Shown here in pieces: positions 8,559-17,516 of a stretch of 64,000 nucleotides of DNA. Source of the DNA: Nitrospirillum viridazoti (GTDB lineage: Bacteria; Pseudomonadota; Alphaproteobacteria; Azospirillales; Azospirillaceae); NCBI RefSeq assembly GCF_007827975.1, contig NZ_VITT01000008.1; one strand, given 5' to 3'. Position 1 is the first letter of the stretch; each line of letters starts with the position of its first letter. A program made the position numbers and the translations under genes. Under the pieces are notes generated by a model. The model saw only the letters and a list, made by a program, of their open reading frames with translations, searched no databases and was not told the DNA's origin.

Positions 8559-11500
8559 TTATCGCACTGAGGGTGCCTTATCCGCATCCCGAAGTACGAC
8601 GTAAATGGCGGGGATGACCAGCACCGTCAGTAGGGTGGATGAGGCGAGGCCGAACAGCAGTGAGATCGCCAGCCCCTGAAAGATGGGATCCAGCAGGATG
8701 GTCAGGGCGCCGATCATGGCCGACAGGGCCGTCAGCAGGATGGGCTTGAAGCGCACCGCCCCGGCCCGCAGCAGGATGGCCCGCAAGGGCTGGCCGGTTT
8801 CCGCTGCCTGGAGCGACCCGTGGCGGATGAAGTCCACCAACAGGATGGAGTTGCGCACGATGATGCCGGCCAGCGCAATGAAGCCGATCATCGAGGTGGC
8901 GGTGAAGGGCGCGCCGAACAGCCAGTGGCCCAGCACGATGCCGATCAGGGTCAGGGGGATGGGCGTGAGAATGACCAGCGGCAGGCGGAAGCTGCCGAAC
9001 TGCGCCACCACCAGGATGTAGATCCCCAGGATGGCGACGCCGAAGGCGGCCCCCATGTCACGGAAGGTGACGTAGGTGATCTCCCACTCGCCATCCCACA
9101 GCAGGGTGGGCTTGGACTCATCGGTGGGCTGGCCGTGAAAGGCGATGGTGGGCGGTTGCAGGGCACCCCAGTCGGCGGCCCGCACGGCGTCGTCCACGGC
9201 GAAGATACCGTAGATCGGCGCCTCGAACGCCCCGGCCAGTTCCGCCGTCACCATGTCGGCATAGTGGCCGTCGCGTCGGAACAGGGCGGGGGACCCGGCC
9301 TCGGCCTCAACATGGATCACCTGGTCCAGGGCGACGACGCCGGCGGTGCCGGCACGGCGCGCCGCCGGAACGGGGGCCGCCAGCAGCCGTGAGGTCCATG
9401 TCCGGTCAGCCCTGGGCAAGGCCACCACCAGTTCCTGGGGCAGGCGTTCGTCACCACGGCGGACATAACCCAGCGGCATGCCCCCCAGCAGATGGCGTAG
9501 CGCGTCGCGCACGCTGGTCTCGTCCACGCCGTAATAGTCCAGCTTGTCGCGGTCGATGACGACATGTAGGCGCGGTTGCGGCTTGCCGTAGGAATCGTCG
9601 ATGTCGACGATGTAAGGCACGCTGGCGAACAGGCCCTTGATCTTCTCCGCCACGGCGCGGCGGGTCGCGACGTCGGGCCCGTAGATCTCGGCCAGCAGGG
9701 TGGCCATGACCGGCGGCCCGGGCGGCACCTCCACCACCTTGGCCACGGCGCCGGCCGGCAGGGCCACGCCGGCCAGCCGCCGCCGCAGATCCAGGGCGAT
9801 GGCGTGGCTGCTGCGCGACCGGTCACCCTTGGGCGCCAGGTTCACTTGCACCTCGCCCAGCTCGGGCGCCTGGCGCATATAGTAATGGCGGACCAGGCCG
9901 TTGAAGTTGAAGGGCGCCGCCGTGCCGGCATAGATCTGCTGCGACCGCACCTCCGGCAGGCCACCGGCCACGGCGGCGATGGCTTGCAGGCCACGCTCCG
10001 TATCCTCCAGCGTGGCGCCCCGGGGCAGGTCCAGCACGACGTCCAGTTCGGACTTGTTATCGAAGGGCAGCAGCTTGACCGTCACGCCTTTGGTGGCGAA
10101 CAGGCCGCACGCCAGCACCGTGGCCACGCCGACGGCGGCAAGGAAGAAGCCGGCGCGCCGGCGGCTGGCGACCACGGGTGCGGCCAGGCGCAGGTACATC
10201 CGGCCCAGCTTCCCGCCATCGGCGTGATCGCCATGGGCGTGCCCGTCCTCCCCCTTGCCCCGGCGCCAGCGCGCCAGGCGCAGCATCAGCCAGGGGGCGA
10301 TGACCATGGCGACGAAGAAGGAGAAGACCATGGCGGCGGACGCGTTGGCTGGGATGGGCGCCATGTACGGGCCCATCAGGCCTGAGACGAACAGCATGGG
10401 CAACAGGGCCGTCACCACGGTCAGCGTGGCGACGATGGTGGGGTTGCCCACCTCCGCCACCGCGTCGATGGTGGCCTGCACGCGGTCGCGGCCGTCATGC
10501 ATGCCCCAGTGGCGGGCGATGTTCTCCACCACCACGATGGCGTCGTCCACCAGGATGCCGATGGCGAAGATCAGGGCGAACAGGCTGACGCGGTTGATGG
10601 TGTAGCCCATCAGTTCGGCGGCGAAGAGGGTCAGCAGGATGGTCACCGGGATGACGACCAGGGTCACCACCGCCTCGCGCCAGCCGATGGCCAGCCGGAT
10701 CAGCGCGACGATGGACACGGTAGCGATGCCCAGGTGCAGCAGCAGCTCGTTGGCCTTCTCGTTGGCCGTCTCGCCATAGTCGCGGGTCACGCGCACCGTC
10801 ACGCCGTCGGGGATGAGGGATCCCCTGAGCTGTTGCACCCGGTCCAGGATGGCCTGGGACACGACCACGGCATTGGCGCCCGCGCGTTTGGCCAGGGCCA
10901 CGGTGACGGCCGGCGTCCGCTGCCACGTGCCGTTACCCTCTGCCCGCGATAGGTCCCAGACCCGGTGCTCCGCCTCGGCTGGGCCGATGACCACACGGGC
11001 GACATCGCGCACATAGACGGGGTGGCCATCCCGGGCGGTCAGCAGCAACTGGCCGATGTCGGGCAGGCCCACCAGGCTGTGGCCAGCCACGATGTCGCGT
11101 TGCACGCCCATGTCCCGTACGCCGCCGGCCAGCAGGCTGCCGTTCGCGGCGCGCACGCGGGCCGCCAGCTCCTCCACCGTCAGGTGATGGAGCGCCAGGC
11201 GGTCCAGATCCGGCTCCACCCGCACCTGGCCGGGCGCGCCGCCCGCCAGGTAGGTCAGGCCGATGTCGTCCACCTCCACCAGTTCCAGCCGCAGCTTCTC
11301 CGCCAGATCATACAGGGCAGTATCGTTCCAGCGCGCGGCCTGGTCCGGTTTGGGTGTCAGCGTCAGCGTGATGATGGCCACATCGTTGATGCCGTGCTTC
11401 ACGATCAGCGGTTCGGGCGTGCCCACGGGCAGCCGGTCATAGTTGCCGCGGATGCGCTCATGCACCCTGAGGACGGCATCATCCTCACGCGTGCCGACGA

Positions 11501-11801
11501 CGAAGCGGGCGGTGACCACCACCTGATCGTCGCGCGTCTGGCTGTAGACGTGCTCCACGCCGTTGATGCCCTTGACGATGGCTTCCAGCGGCCGGGTCAG
11601 CAGTTCCGCCGCGTCCTGAGCCCGCAGGCCGTCGGCGTCCACGACGATATCCACCATGGGCACGCTGATCTGGGGTTCCTCTTCCCGAGGAATGGTCAGC
11701 AGCGCCAGCAGGCCGACGGCCAATGCCGCCAGCAGGAACAGGGGCGTCAGCGGTGAATGCAGGGTCGCCTGGGTCAGGCGTCCGGACAGGCCCAGCTTCA
11801 T
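8559..11801 (-). CDS. RND efflux pump, AcrB/HAE-like, of the BigR-type operon
   Basis: 1,080 residues. TM1 is near HSPLTPLFLLAALAVGLLALL and is followed by the porter start IPREEEPQISVPMVDIVVDA. TM4 reads LIFAIGILVDDAIVVVENIA with the Asp-Asp pair of proton-coupled organic-substrate pumps, unlike the single Asp in the metal pump at 2781-5858. It overlaps the adaptor gene by ATGA (11798-11801). It lies at the end of an operon started by a persulfide-sensor-type ArsR repressor and a rhodanese, so a substrate linked to sulfur stress is inferred. Similar pumps of unknown substrate occur in BigR-controlled loci. Confidence 0.88.
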   Translation of the reverse strand: MKLGLSGRLTQATLHSPLTPLFLLAALAVGLLALLTIPREEEPQISVPMVDIVVDADGLRAQDAAELLTRPLEAIVKGINGVEHVYSQTRDDQVVVTARFVVGTREDDAVLRVHERIRGNYDRLPVGTPEPLIVKHGINDVAIITLTLTPKPDQAARWNDTALYDLAEKLRLELVEVDDIGLTYLAGGAPGQVRVEPDLDRLALHHLTVEELAARVRAANGSLLAGGVRDMGVQRDIVAGHSLVGLPDIGQLLLTARDGHPVYVRDVARVVIGPAEAEHRVWDLSRAEGNGTWQRTPAVTVALAKRAGANAVVVSQAILDRVQQLRGSLIPDGVTVRVTRDYGETANEKANELLLHLGIATVSIVALIRLAIGWREAVVTLVVIPVTILLTLFAAELMGYTINRVSLFALIFAIGILVDDAIVVVENIARHWGMHDGRDRVQATIDAVAEVGNPTIVATLTVVTALLPMLFVSGLMGPYMAPIPANASAAMVFSFFVAMVIAPWLMLRLARWRRGKGEDGHAHGDHADGGKLGRMYLRLAAPVVASRRRAGFFLAAVGVATVLACGLFATKGVTVKLLPFDNKSELDVVLDLPRGATLEDTERGLQAIAAVAGGLPEVRSQQIYAGTAAPFNFNGLVRHYYMRQAPELGEVQVNLAPKGDRSRSSHAIALDLRRRLAGVALPAGAVAKVVEVPPGPPVMATLLAEIYGPDVATRRAVAEKIKGLFASVPYIVDIDDSYGKPQPRLHVVIDRDKLDYYGVDETSVRDALRHLLGGMPLGYVRRGDERLPQELVVALPRADRTWTSRLLAAPVPAARRAGTAGVVALDQVIHVEAEAGSPALFRRDGHYADMVTAELAGAFEAPIYGIFAVDDAVRAADWGALQPPTIAFHGQPTDESKPTLLWDGEWEITYVTFRDMGAAFGVAILGIYILVVAQFGSFRLPLVILTPIPLTLIGIVLGHWLFGAPFTATSMIGFIALAGIIVRNSILLVDFIRHGSLQAAETGQPLRAILLRAGAVRFKPILLTALSAMIGALTILLDPIFQGLAISLLFGLASSTLLTVLVIPAIYVVLRDADKAPSVR

Positions 11802-12811
11802 GGCTTCACCACCACGTCACCGGCGCGCAGGCCGGACAGGACCTCGACCAGCGCCGGCTGCCCTGCCGCCTCGGCGGTGTGGGTGGTCCCCCGCTGCACC
11901 GGCACGTCGCTGACATGTCCGTCGGCACCGCGCAGGCGGGCATAATCCAGGCCGAAACGGTTGATGAGATAATCGGCGGGAACCAGGATGGCTTGGCGGC
12001 GTCCTTCAGGCACCCAGGCGCGCACCCGCTGGCCGATGAAGGCGCCCGCCAGGTCGGGGACGGTGGCGTCGGCCACCACGGCGCCGTCCTCCAGCTGCGG
12101 ATAGACCAGGCTGACCGTCGCCTTGACGACGCCGGCGGGGGTGATGTCATCGACCCGCACCGTGTCGCCGGCTTTCAGGGCAATGGCGCCGCCTTGGGGC
12201 AGGCGCAGGCGGACAAGGGTGGGGCCTGTGGCCACCAGGCCCAGCGCCTCGCCAGGCATCAATTCCGTACCGAGGGACACGGCGATCTGGACCACGCGGC
12301 CCGCCGCCGGCGCCAGCACCTGGGTTTCGGCGACGCGCTGCGCCAGCACGCCGCGTTCAGCCTCCGCCGCCCGCAATGCCTCGGCGGCGGCGGTTGCCGC
12401 CGTTTCCATCGCTTCAAGCTGGGCTTGGCTGGTGACACCCTGGGATACCAGCGGCCGGTTGCGGACCACGTCCTGACGCGCCTGCGCCAGCCTGGCCTTG
12501 GCCTCGTCCACGCGGGCGTCGGCCCCGGATTTCTGAGCCAGCAGCTTGGCATCCTTCAGGACGGCCATCACCTGGCCGGCCGTTACGGCATCCCCTTCGC
12601 GGACCAGGACGTTCACCACAGTGCCGCCGGACCGCACCCGGGCGGGCACGGTCTTCGTGCCTTCGATCGTGGCGGCCACGGGCCGTTCATCAACGATGGC
12701 CGCCGGCGCGATCGTCAGGAGAGCTTCGGACCGCGGAGCGTCAGCGGCGAAGGCTGCGGCGGGCGGGACCGAGGCAGCCAGGGTCAGGGCCAGGGCGATG
12801 GTGGCGCGCAT
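11798..12811 (-). CDS. Periplasmic adaptor of the RND pump
   Basis: 337 residues with a clear signal peptide (MRATIALALTLAASVPPAAAF). The first lipoyl half contains GTVVNVLVREGDAVTAGQVM, followed by an alpha-hairpin with EAKARLAQARQDVVRNRPL and the second lipoyl half APAAGRVVQIAVSLGTELMP. The beta-barrel and C-terminal part end in SGLRAGDVVVKP. It links the pump encoded directly downstream to an outer membrane channel, most plausibly the NodT-type protein at 15416-16864 on the other strand. The spacing to rhodanese upstream is 31 bases, consistent with one operon. Confidence 0.88.
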   Translation of the reverse strand: MRATIALALTLAASVPPAAAFAADAPRSEALLTIAPAAIVDERPVAATIEGTKTVPARVRSGGTVVNVLVREGDAVTAGQVMAVLKDAKLLAQKSGADARVDEAKARLAQARQDVVRNRPLVSQGVTSQAQLEAMETAATAAAEALRAAEAERGVLAQRVAETQVLAPAAGRVVQIAVSLGTELMPGEALGLVATGPTLVRLRLPQGGAIALKAGDTVRVDDITPAGVVKATVSLVYPQLEDGAVVADATVPDLAGAFIGQRVRAWVPEGRRQAILVPADYLINRFGLDYARLRGADGHVSDVPVQRGTTHTAEAAGQPALVEVLSGLRAGDVVVKP

Positions 12812-12842
12812 GGAACCGTCCTTCGGATCAGGGTGGTAACGG

Positions 12843-13166
12843 TCAGCGCTCGGTCGGCAGGCCGGCGGCCTTCCAGGCCATGATGCCGCCCTGGATATGG
12901 CCGCAGCAGGCCACGCCGGCGGCGCGGCACTTGGCCATGGCGGTGGCGGAGCGCTTGCCGGAACCGCATTGCAGAATCAGGGCGGCACCGTCCTGGGGCA
13001 GGGCGCGCGGGTCGAAGCCCGACAGGGGGTGCAGCAGCGCGCCTGGAATGTGTTCGGCCGCGTATTCACCCAGTTCACGGACGTCGATCAGCACGGCGTG
13101 GCCATCACGGATCAGGCCGTGGGCGGTGACGGGGTCCAGGTCAAGATAGGTGTCGCGGGCAATCAT
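12843..13166 (-). CDS. Single-domain rhodanese (sulfurtransferase)
   Basis: 107 residues from an ATG at 13166. The domain begins DTYLDLDPVTAHGLI and contains the CDC25-like motif VLIDVRELGEYAAEHIPGA. The active loop is QCGSGKRS, with the catalytic Cys that carries a persulfide. It would move sulfane sulfur from polysulfide or glutathione persulfide produced by the sulfide oxidase encoded nearby. No signal peptide, so cytosolic. Alternative starts at 13202 (ATG) and 13211 (TTG, overlapping the repressor stop) would add 12-15 residues; the chosen start is closest to the conserved domain. Confidence 0.88.
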   Translation of the reverse strand: MIARDTYLDLDPVTAHGLIRDGHAVLIDVRELGEYAAEHIPGALLHPLSGFDPRALPQDGAALILQCGSGKRSATAMAKCRAAGVACCGHIQGGIMAWKAAGLPTER

Positions 13167-13207
13167 GGCGGTGGCTTCCTTCAGGGCGCCGCCGGCCGGC
13201 ATTTGGA

Positions 13208-13540
13208 TCAATCCGGCCGAGGTGGCTCACACACGGGGTTGGGCGGGCAATAGTGCCGGTACAGCACCTCCAGCACCTGGCGGGCAGGGTCGCTGGTGAT
13301 CGAGTACCAGATGGTCTGTCCGTCGCGGCGGGCACCGACCAGCCCCTCGCGCCGCAGAAGCGCCAGGTGCTGGGACACGGTGGAGTCCCGGATGCCGAGG
13401 AACTCGGCCAATTCGCCCACCGACCGCTCACCACCCACCAATTGGCAGACGATGAGCAGGCGCGTGCGGTTGGCCAGAGACTTCAACAGGTCAGCGGCTT
13501 TCTCTGCCGCTTCGGACATGCGCTGGGCGTCTAAGGTCAT
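13208..13540 (-). CDS. ArsR-family repressor of the BigR/SqrR/YgaV persulfide-sensing type
   Basis: 110 residues. The winged-helix core includes LKSLANRTRLLIVCQLV, GERSVGELAEFLGI and STVSQHLALLRREGLV, with wing residues RRDGQTIWYSI. Two Cys, at 32 (LLIVCQL) and 98 (RHYCPPN), are 66 residues apart, the same spacing as the disulfide or tetrasulfide-forming pair of BigR and SqrR. A third Cys is at 104. There are no metal-site CxC motifs of arsenic sensors. It should repress this operon and probably the divergent sulfide oxidase until persulfides link the Cys pair. An ATTC-N8-GAAT operator lies upstream at 13652-13667. Confidence 0.88.
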   Translation of the reverse strand: MTLDAQRMSEAAEKAADLLKSLANRTRLLIVCQLVGGERSVGELAEFLGIRDSTVSQHLALLRREGLVGARRDGQTIWYSITSDPARQVLEVLYRHYCPPNPVCEPPRPD

Positions 13541-13648
13541 GAGAGGGACTTTCCTGATCGCGAACGAACCCCGGGGCCTTCTGCTTGCCAGAGGGTGACC
13601 CCCCTGGGCAATGACCGGACGCTAAACCTACAAATCTTCGTAATTGCG

Positions 13649-13670
13649 TATATTCGATAATGAGAATATA
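13649..13670. promoter_or_regulatory. Probable BigR/SqrR operator between divergent sulfide operons
   Basis: A perfect inverted repeat TATATTC-N8-GAATATA lies in an AT-rich island of an otherwise GC-rich 338-base divergent region (13541-13878). It contains ATTC-N8-GAAT exactly, which I recall as the SqrR box of Rhodobacter capsulatus. It lies about 110 bases upstream of the repressor start and 210 bases upstream of the sulfide oxidase start. Nothing else recognisable fills the region; the last 60 bases before 13879 include a strong ribosome binding site, GGAGGAAGG. Confidence 0.72.
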
Positions 13671-13878
13671 TAAACCCCAACGACATTCGGCAAGGGCCTT
13701 CGAATGGCTTGCGGCGAACGGTTGCGCCAGGTCAGGGCGGGCGGAAACGTCCCGGCGTTGAATGGCGGTCAACCGGTGCAGTCGCGTCGAGGGCAGGTTC
13801 AATGTGAATGACAACGGACCGTTCCCCATTGACTCAGCTCAGGCGTCGCGAGGGCGGCCCAACCGGGAGGAAGGTTTC

Positions 13879-15174
13879 ATGGCGGACATCGTGATCATGG
13901 GCGCCGGCCTCAGCGGCACACTCATGGCTTATGAGATGGCGGACCAGATGCGCCCCGGGGACCGGCTGACGCTGGTCGGTCAGGGGCAGCACTATCATTT
14001 CGTGCCGTCCAATCCATGGGTGGCGGTGGGGTGGCGCGAACGCACGGCCATTGAGGTCGATCTTCAGCCCATCATGGCGCAGAAGAAGATCAGGTTTGAG
14101 ACCGCTGGCGTTCGGCGCGTCAACCCGGTGGAAAATCGGCTGGATCTGGAGGATGGGGATACGCTGTCCTACGACTATCTGATCATCGCAACGGGCCCGG
14201 AGCTGGCCTTCGATGAGATTCCCGGATTTGGCCCCGCCCATCACACCCAATCCATCTGCCAGGTTGGGCATGCCGAACAGGCCTACGCCGCCTTCAACCG
14301 CTTCTGCGAGAAGCCGGGTCCTATCATTGTCGGTGCCGCGCAGGGAGCGTCTTGCTTCGGGCCGGCTTACGAATTCGCCATGCTGCTGGACACGGAGTTG
14401 CGACGCCGAGGTCTGCGCGACCAGGTGCCCATGACCTTCGTGACTTCCGAGCCCTATATCGGCCATCTAGGCCTGGATGGGGTGGGCGACACCAAGAGCA
14501 TGTTGGAACACGAGTTGCGCCAGCGCCACATTAAGTGGATCACCAGTGCCCGCGTCACCCAGGTCGACCCCGACGGCATGACGGTGGAAGAGGTGGGGCA
14601 AGGCGGCGCCGTGACCGCCACCCACCGCCTGCCTCATGCCTATGCCATGCTGCTGCCGGCTTTCCGCGGAGTGGAGGCGGTGCGGGGGGTGCAGGGCCTG
14701 GTCAATCCACGCGGCTTCGTCTTGACGGACGCCTTCCAGCGCAATCCCGCCTTTCCCAATGTCTTCGCTGTGGGCGTCTGCGTCGCCATTCCCCCCATCG
14801 GGGCAACGCCGGTGCCGGTGGGGGTGCCCAAGACCGGGTTCATGATAGAATCCATGGTGACGTCGACAGCCCACAACGTCGGCGCACTGCTGCGCGGCGA
14901 ACCGGTTCAGTGGAAGCCCACGCTGAACGCCATCTGCCTGGCCGATTTCGGCGATGGTGGCGTCGCCTTCGTCGCCCAACCGCAGATCCCGCCACGCAAC
15001 GTCAACTGGTCCTCCGAGGGCAAGTGGGTGCACGTCGCCAAGGTCGCCTTTGAAAAATACTTCATCGGCAAGGTCCGGCGCGGCACGAGCGAACCTTTCT
15101 TCGAACGCTTCATCCTGGATCGCCTCAACATCCGCAAGGTCAAGGCGACATCCGGCCCAACCCCCACGCCTTGA
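13879..15174 (+). CDS. sqr: Sulfide:quinone oxidoreductase
   Basis: 431 residues. The FAD-binding N-terminus is MADIVIMGAGLSGTLMAYEM. Three Cys fall at residues 127 (SICQVG), 159 (GASCFGP) and 353 (AICLADF), which match the catalytic Cys numbering I recall for Rhodobacter capsulatus SQR. The C-terminus has hydrophobic and basic segments for membrane attachment. It oxidises hydrogen sulfide to polysulfide and passes electrons to quinone at the cytoplasmic membrane. The start was chosen for its GGAGGAAGG site; a longer open frame upstream lacks homology. It is divergent from the rhodanese operon and followed by a DUF2892 gene 14 bases on. Confidence 0.9.
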   Translation: MADIVIMGAGLSGTLMAYEMADQMRPGDRLTLVGQGQHYHFVPSNPWVAVGWRERTAIEVDLQPIMAQKKIRFETAGVRRVNPVENRLDLEDGDTLSYDYLIIATGPELAFDEIPGFGPAHHTQSICQVGHAEQAYAAFNRFCEKPGPIIVGAAQGASCFGPAYEFAMLLDTELRRRGLRDQVPMTFVTSEPYIGHLGLDGVGDTKSMLEHELRQRHIKWITSARVTQVDPDGMTVEEVGQGGAVTATHRLPHAYAMLLPAFRGVEAVRGVQGLVNPRGFVLTDAFQRNPAFPNVFAVGVCVAIPPIGATPVPVGVPKTGFMIESMVTSTAHNVGALLRGEPVQWKPTLNAICLADFGDGGVAFVAQPQIPPRNVNWSSEGKWVHVAKVAFEKYFIGKVRRGTSEPFFERFILDRLNIRKVKATSGPTPTP

Positions 15175-15188
15175 GGGAGTGTCCCGTC

Positions 15189-15392
15189 ATGAACATCGAT
15201 CGTTCCGTCCTCTCTTTTGCCGGCTTCATGGTTCTGCTCAGCCTGCTGCTAGGGTGGCTGGTCAGCCCCTATTGGCTGCTGTTGACGGCTTTCGTCGGCG
15301 CCAACCTGTTCCAGGCCGGCATCACCGGCTTCTGCCCCGCCGCCGTGATCCTGAAGCGGTTGGGTGTGAAGCCCGGCTGCGCTTTTCACTGA
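15189..15392 (+). CDS. DUF2892 small inner membrane protein
   Basis: 67 residues with two hydrophobic helices (SFAGFMVLLSLLLGWLV and WLLLTAFVGANLFQAGI) and the family-typical TGFCPAAVILKRLGVK ending with a Cys. DUF2892 segments are found as single small proteins or fused to rhodaneses (YgaP C-terminus) and accompany sulfide genes. A role in handling or transporting reactive sulfur at the membrane is inference. It lies 14 bases after sqr and 23 bases before the outer membrane channel gene, so the three are probably one transcript. Confidence 0.82.
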   Translation: MNIDRSVLSFAGFMVLLSLLLGWLVSPYWLLLTAFVGANLFQAGITGFCPAAVILKRLGVKPGCAFH

Positions 15393-15415
15393 GCGGGTAT
15401 GGGGAGCCGACCGCC

Positions 15416-16864
15416 ATGCGTCGCCGCAGCCGCCACCCCGTCCTGATCACCGGCCTGTGCCTGGCTTTGACAGGGTGCGCTGTGGGGCCGGATTTCCGCC
15501 AGCCGAACAGCCCCAAGGTCAGCGCCTACACCGCTACGCCCGCGGGAGACGTCGTGAAGCCCGGCACGGCGGTGGGGGACGGCTGGTGGCACGGCTTCGC
15601 GTCGCCCGCCCTCAGTGCCATCGTCGATCGGGCGGTTGCCGGAAACCTGTCCTTGACGGCAGCCAAGGCGCGATTGCGCGGCGCGCAGGAGATGGCGGAC
15701 GCCTCGGCCGGGCGGCTGTGGCCCCAGGTCGATGTCGAAGGCGGGATAGCGCGCAAGCGCGTCAATCTGGTGACCTTCGGCATGCAGGGGCATTCCCCCG
15801 TCTTCTATCTCTACTCCGTCGGCGCCACCATCAGCTACAGCCTGGACCTGTTCGGCGGCGACCGCCGGCAGGTGGAGGCGGACGATGCCAAGGCTGAGGC
15901 GGCGGCCTATCGCACCGCCGCCGCCTACGTCATGCTGACGGGCAACGCGGCCGTGCAGACGGTGAGCTTCGCCGCGGCGTCGGATGCCCTGGCAGCGGCG
16001 ACCTTGGCGGTGACGGCGGATCGTGAGGCGCTGGCAGCGGTGCTGCGGGGGGCTGAGGCCGGTACGTTGTCGCGAAGTGCCGTGACGGCGGCCCAGGCCC
16101 GCCTGGCCCAGGACGAAGCCCTGTTGCCGGGCCTGCGGCAGCGGGTAGGTACCGCCCAGAATGCCCTGGCGGTGCTGATGGGCCTGGCGCCGGCCGAGTG
16201 GCAACCCACGCCGATCAGCCTGGCGGACCTGGCATTGCCGGGCGACCTGCCGCTCAGCCTGCCGTCGCAGCTTGTGCGGCAGCGGCCGGACATCATGGCG
16301 GCGGAGGCGGACCTGCACGCGGCCAGCGCCGCCGTGGGCGTGGCCACGGCCAACATGTTTCCCCGCCTGCAGCTGACCGCCGGGCTGGAGCAGGCCGCAG
16401 CGAGCACTGCCCTGTTCTGGAGCAGCGATTCCACCCAGGGGGGCGTGGCGGCCGGCCTGGTGGCCCCGCTGTTCCACGGCGGTGCCCTGAACGCCGCGCG
16501 CCATGCCGCCCAGGCGGAGTTCGAGGCCAGCGCGGCGGAGTATCGCCAGACGGTGCTGACCGCCTTCCAGCAGGTGGGCGACATTCTGCTGGCGCTCACC
16601 AACGATGGCGACGCCCTGGCCAATGCCGACCGGGCCTTGGCCGCGGCGGCGGAGCAGCGCGCGATGACGCAGGCGGCCTTCGAGCATGGCGCCGCCAACC
16701 GCCTGACCCTGCTGGCGGCCGAGCGCGACTGGAATTTGGCCCGGGCGGACCATGCCGCCGCCCTGGGGCGCCGGTGGGCCGATGTCGTCGGCCTTTATGT
16801 GGCGATGGGCGGTGACTGGCGGCACTGGGCCGCGCAGGCCGACGAAGGGAATGCTGCGCCGTAA
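15416..16864 (+). CDS. NodT-family outer membrane lipoprotein channel for RND efflux
   Basis: 482 residues. The N-terminus has a lipoprotein signal with lipobox LTGC followed by AVGPDF, the hallmark of NodT/OprM-type factors. It contains the two repeated outer membrane efflux halves, with LFGGDRRQVEADDAKAEA and RQRPDIMAAEADLHAASA motifs. It should form the exit duct of the pump and adaptor coded at 8559-12811, which lack their own channel gene. The start follows GGGGAG. Distribution of the tripartite pump across a divergent sulfide locus suggests co-control by the persulfide sensor. Confidence 0.88.
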   Translation: MRRRSRHPVLITGLCLALTGCAVGPDFRQPNSPKVSAYTATPAGDVVKPGTAVGDGWWHGFASPALSAIVDRAVAGNLSLTAAKARLRGAQEMADASAGRLWPQVDVEGGIARKRVNLVTFGMQGHSPVFYLYSVGATISYSLDLFGGDRRQVEADDAKAEAAAYRTAAAYVMLTGNAAVQTVSFAAASDALAAATLAVTADREALAAVLRGAEAGTLSRSAVTAAQARLAQDEALLPGLRQRVGTAQNALAVLMGLAPAEWQPTPISLADLALPGDLPLSLPSQLVRQRPDIMAAEADLHAASAAVGVATANMFPRLQLTAGLEQAAASTALFWSSDSTQGGVAAGLVAPLFHGGALNAARHAAQAEFEASAAEYRQTVLTAFQQVGDILLALTNDGDALANADRALAAAAEQRAMTQAAFEHGAANRLTLLAAERDWNLARADHAAALGRRWADVVGLYVAMGGDWRHWAAQADEGNAAP

Positions 16865-16910
16865 GCGCGCGGGTCCCCCATTGATGGCAGCTTTTGGGAG
16901 CTTACAGATC

Positions 16911-17279
16911 ATGTACCATGACTGGCCCGACCTCACGACCACCCTGATAGGCGCCATCCGCGAGTTGCGCGGCGGTTCGCCCGAGGTCATGAAATCCTTC
17001 TCCGCCATGGCGCGCACGGCCTTGGAGGCCAAGGCGCTGGATACCAAGACCAAGGAACTGATCGCCCTGGCCATCGCCGTCGCCACCCGCTGCGACGGGT
17101 GTGTCGGCTTCCATGCCGAGGCGGCGCACCGCCAGGGCGCCAGCCGGGAAGAGGTGCTGGAGACCATGGGCATGGCGATCTACATGGGCGCCGGCCCCTC
17201 GGTCATGTACGCCGCCCAGGCGCTGGAGGCTTTCGACCAATTCGCCGGCCGGGCCGCGACCGGCACGCCGGCGGCCTGA
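16911..17279 (+). CDS. Carboxymuconolactone decarboxylase/AhpD-like protein
   Basis: 122 residues. The central motif ATRCDGCVGFHAEAAHRQG has the CxxC and downstream His of AhpD-type alkylhydroperoxidases, and the preceding DTKTKELIALAIAV is typical of the family. The core reaction could be thiol-dependent peroxide or persulfide reduction. The start MYHDWPDL follows GGGAG. It sits between the sulfide-linked channel gene and the bd oxidase genes, 30 bases before cydP, so it may be part of either operon. The substrate is unknown. Confidence 0.82.
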   Translation: MYHDWPDLTTTLIGAIRELRGGSPEVMKSFSAMARTALEAKALDTKTKELIALAIAVATRCDGCVGFHAEAAHRQGASREEVLETMGMAIYMGAGPSVMYAAQALEAFDQFAGRAATGTPAA

Positions 17280-17309
17280 GAACGCGGCGGCCGACGGAAA
17301 GGAAAGCCC

Positions 17310-17516
17310 ATGGCCCGGCAAACGGCACCGGTTCCCCTGACGGGACGGATATTGCTGAAGCGGGTGCTGATGTTCACGGCGCTGAAGCTGGTCCTGTTGG
17401 TCGCCTTGTTCTTCCTGTTCTTCTCACCGCCGCATAGGCCGACGGTCACACCCAGCGCGGTGGGATCGGCATTGTTCGATCCCCCGCCGGCCACGCGCAA
17501 GGACGAGGGGCCATGA
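17310..17516 (+). CDS. cydP: Putative small subunit CydP of cytochrome bd oxidase
   Basis: 68 residues. One transmembrane helix, VLMFTALKLVLLVALFFLFF, is preceded by a basic segment (GRILLKR) and followed by SPPHRPTVTP, the pattern of the CydP family found ahead of cydA in many proteobacteria. It overlaps cydA by ATGA at 17513-17516, so it is translationally coupled to the oxidase. Its role (assembly or stability of the bd complex) is inferred from conserved position. The label rests on recall of the family pattern rather than a search. Confidence 0.7.
   Translation: MARQTAPVPLTGRILLKRVLMFTALKLVLLVALFFLFFSPPHRPTVTPSAVGSALFDPPPATRKDEGP

Noticed and set aside
8232..8570. 112-codon open frame after the metal-sensor kinase
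   Set aside because: Starts inside the kinase C-terminus, has no recognisable family and poor codon pattern; treated as non-coding.
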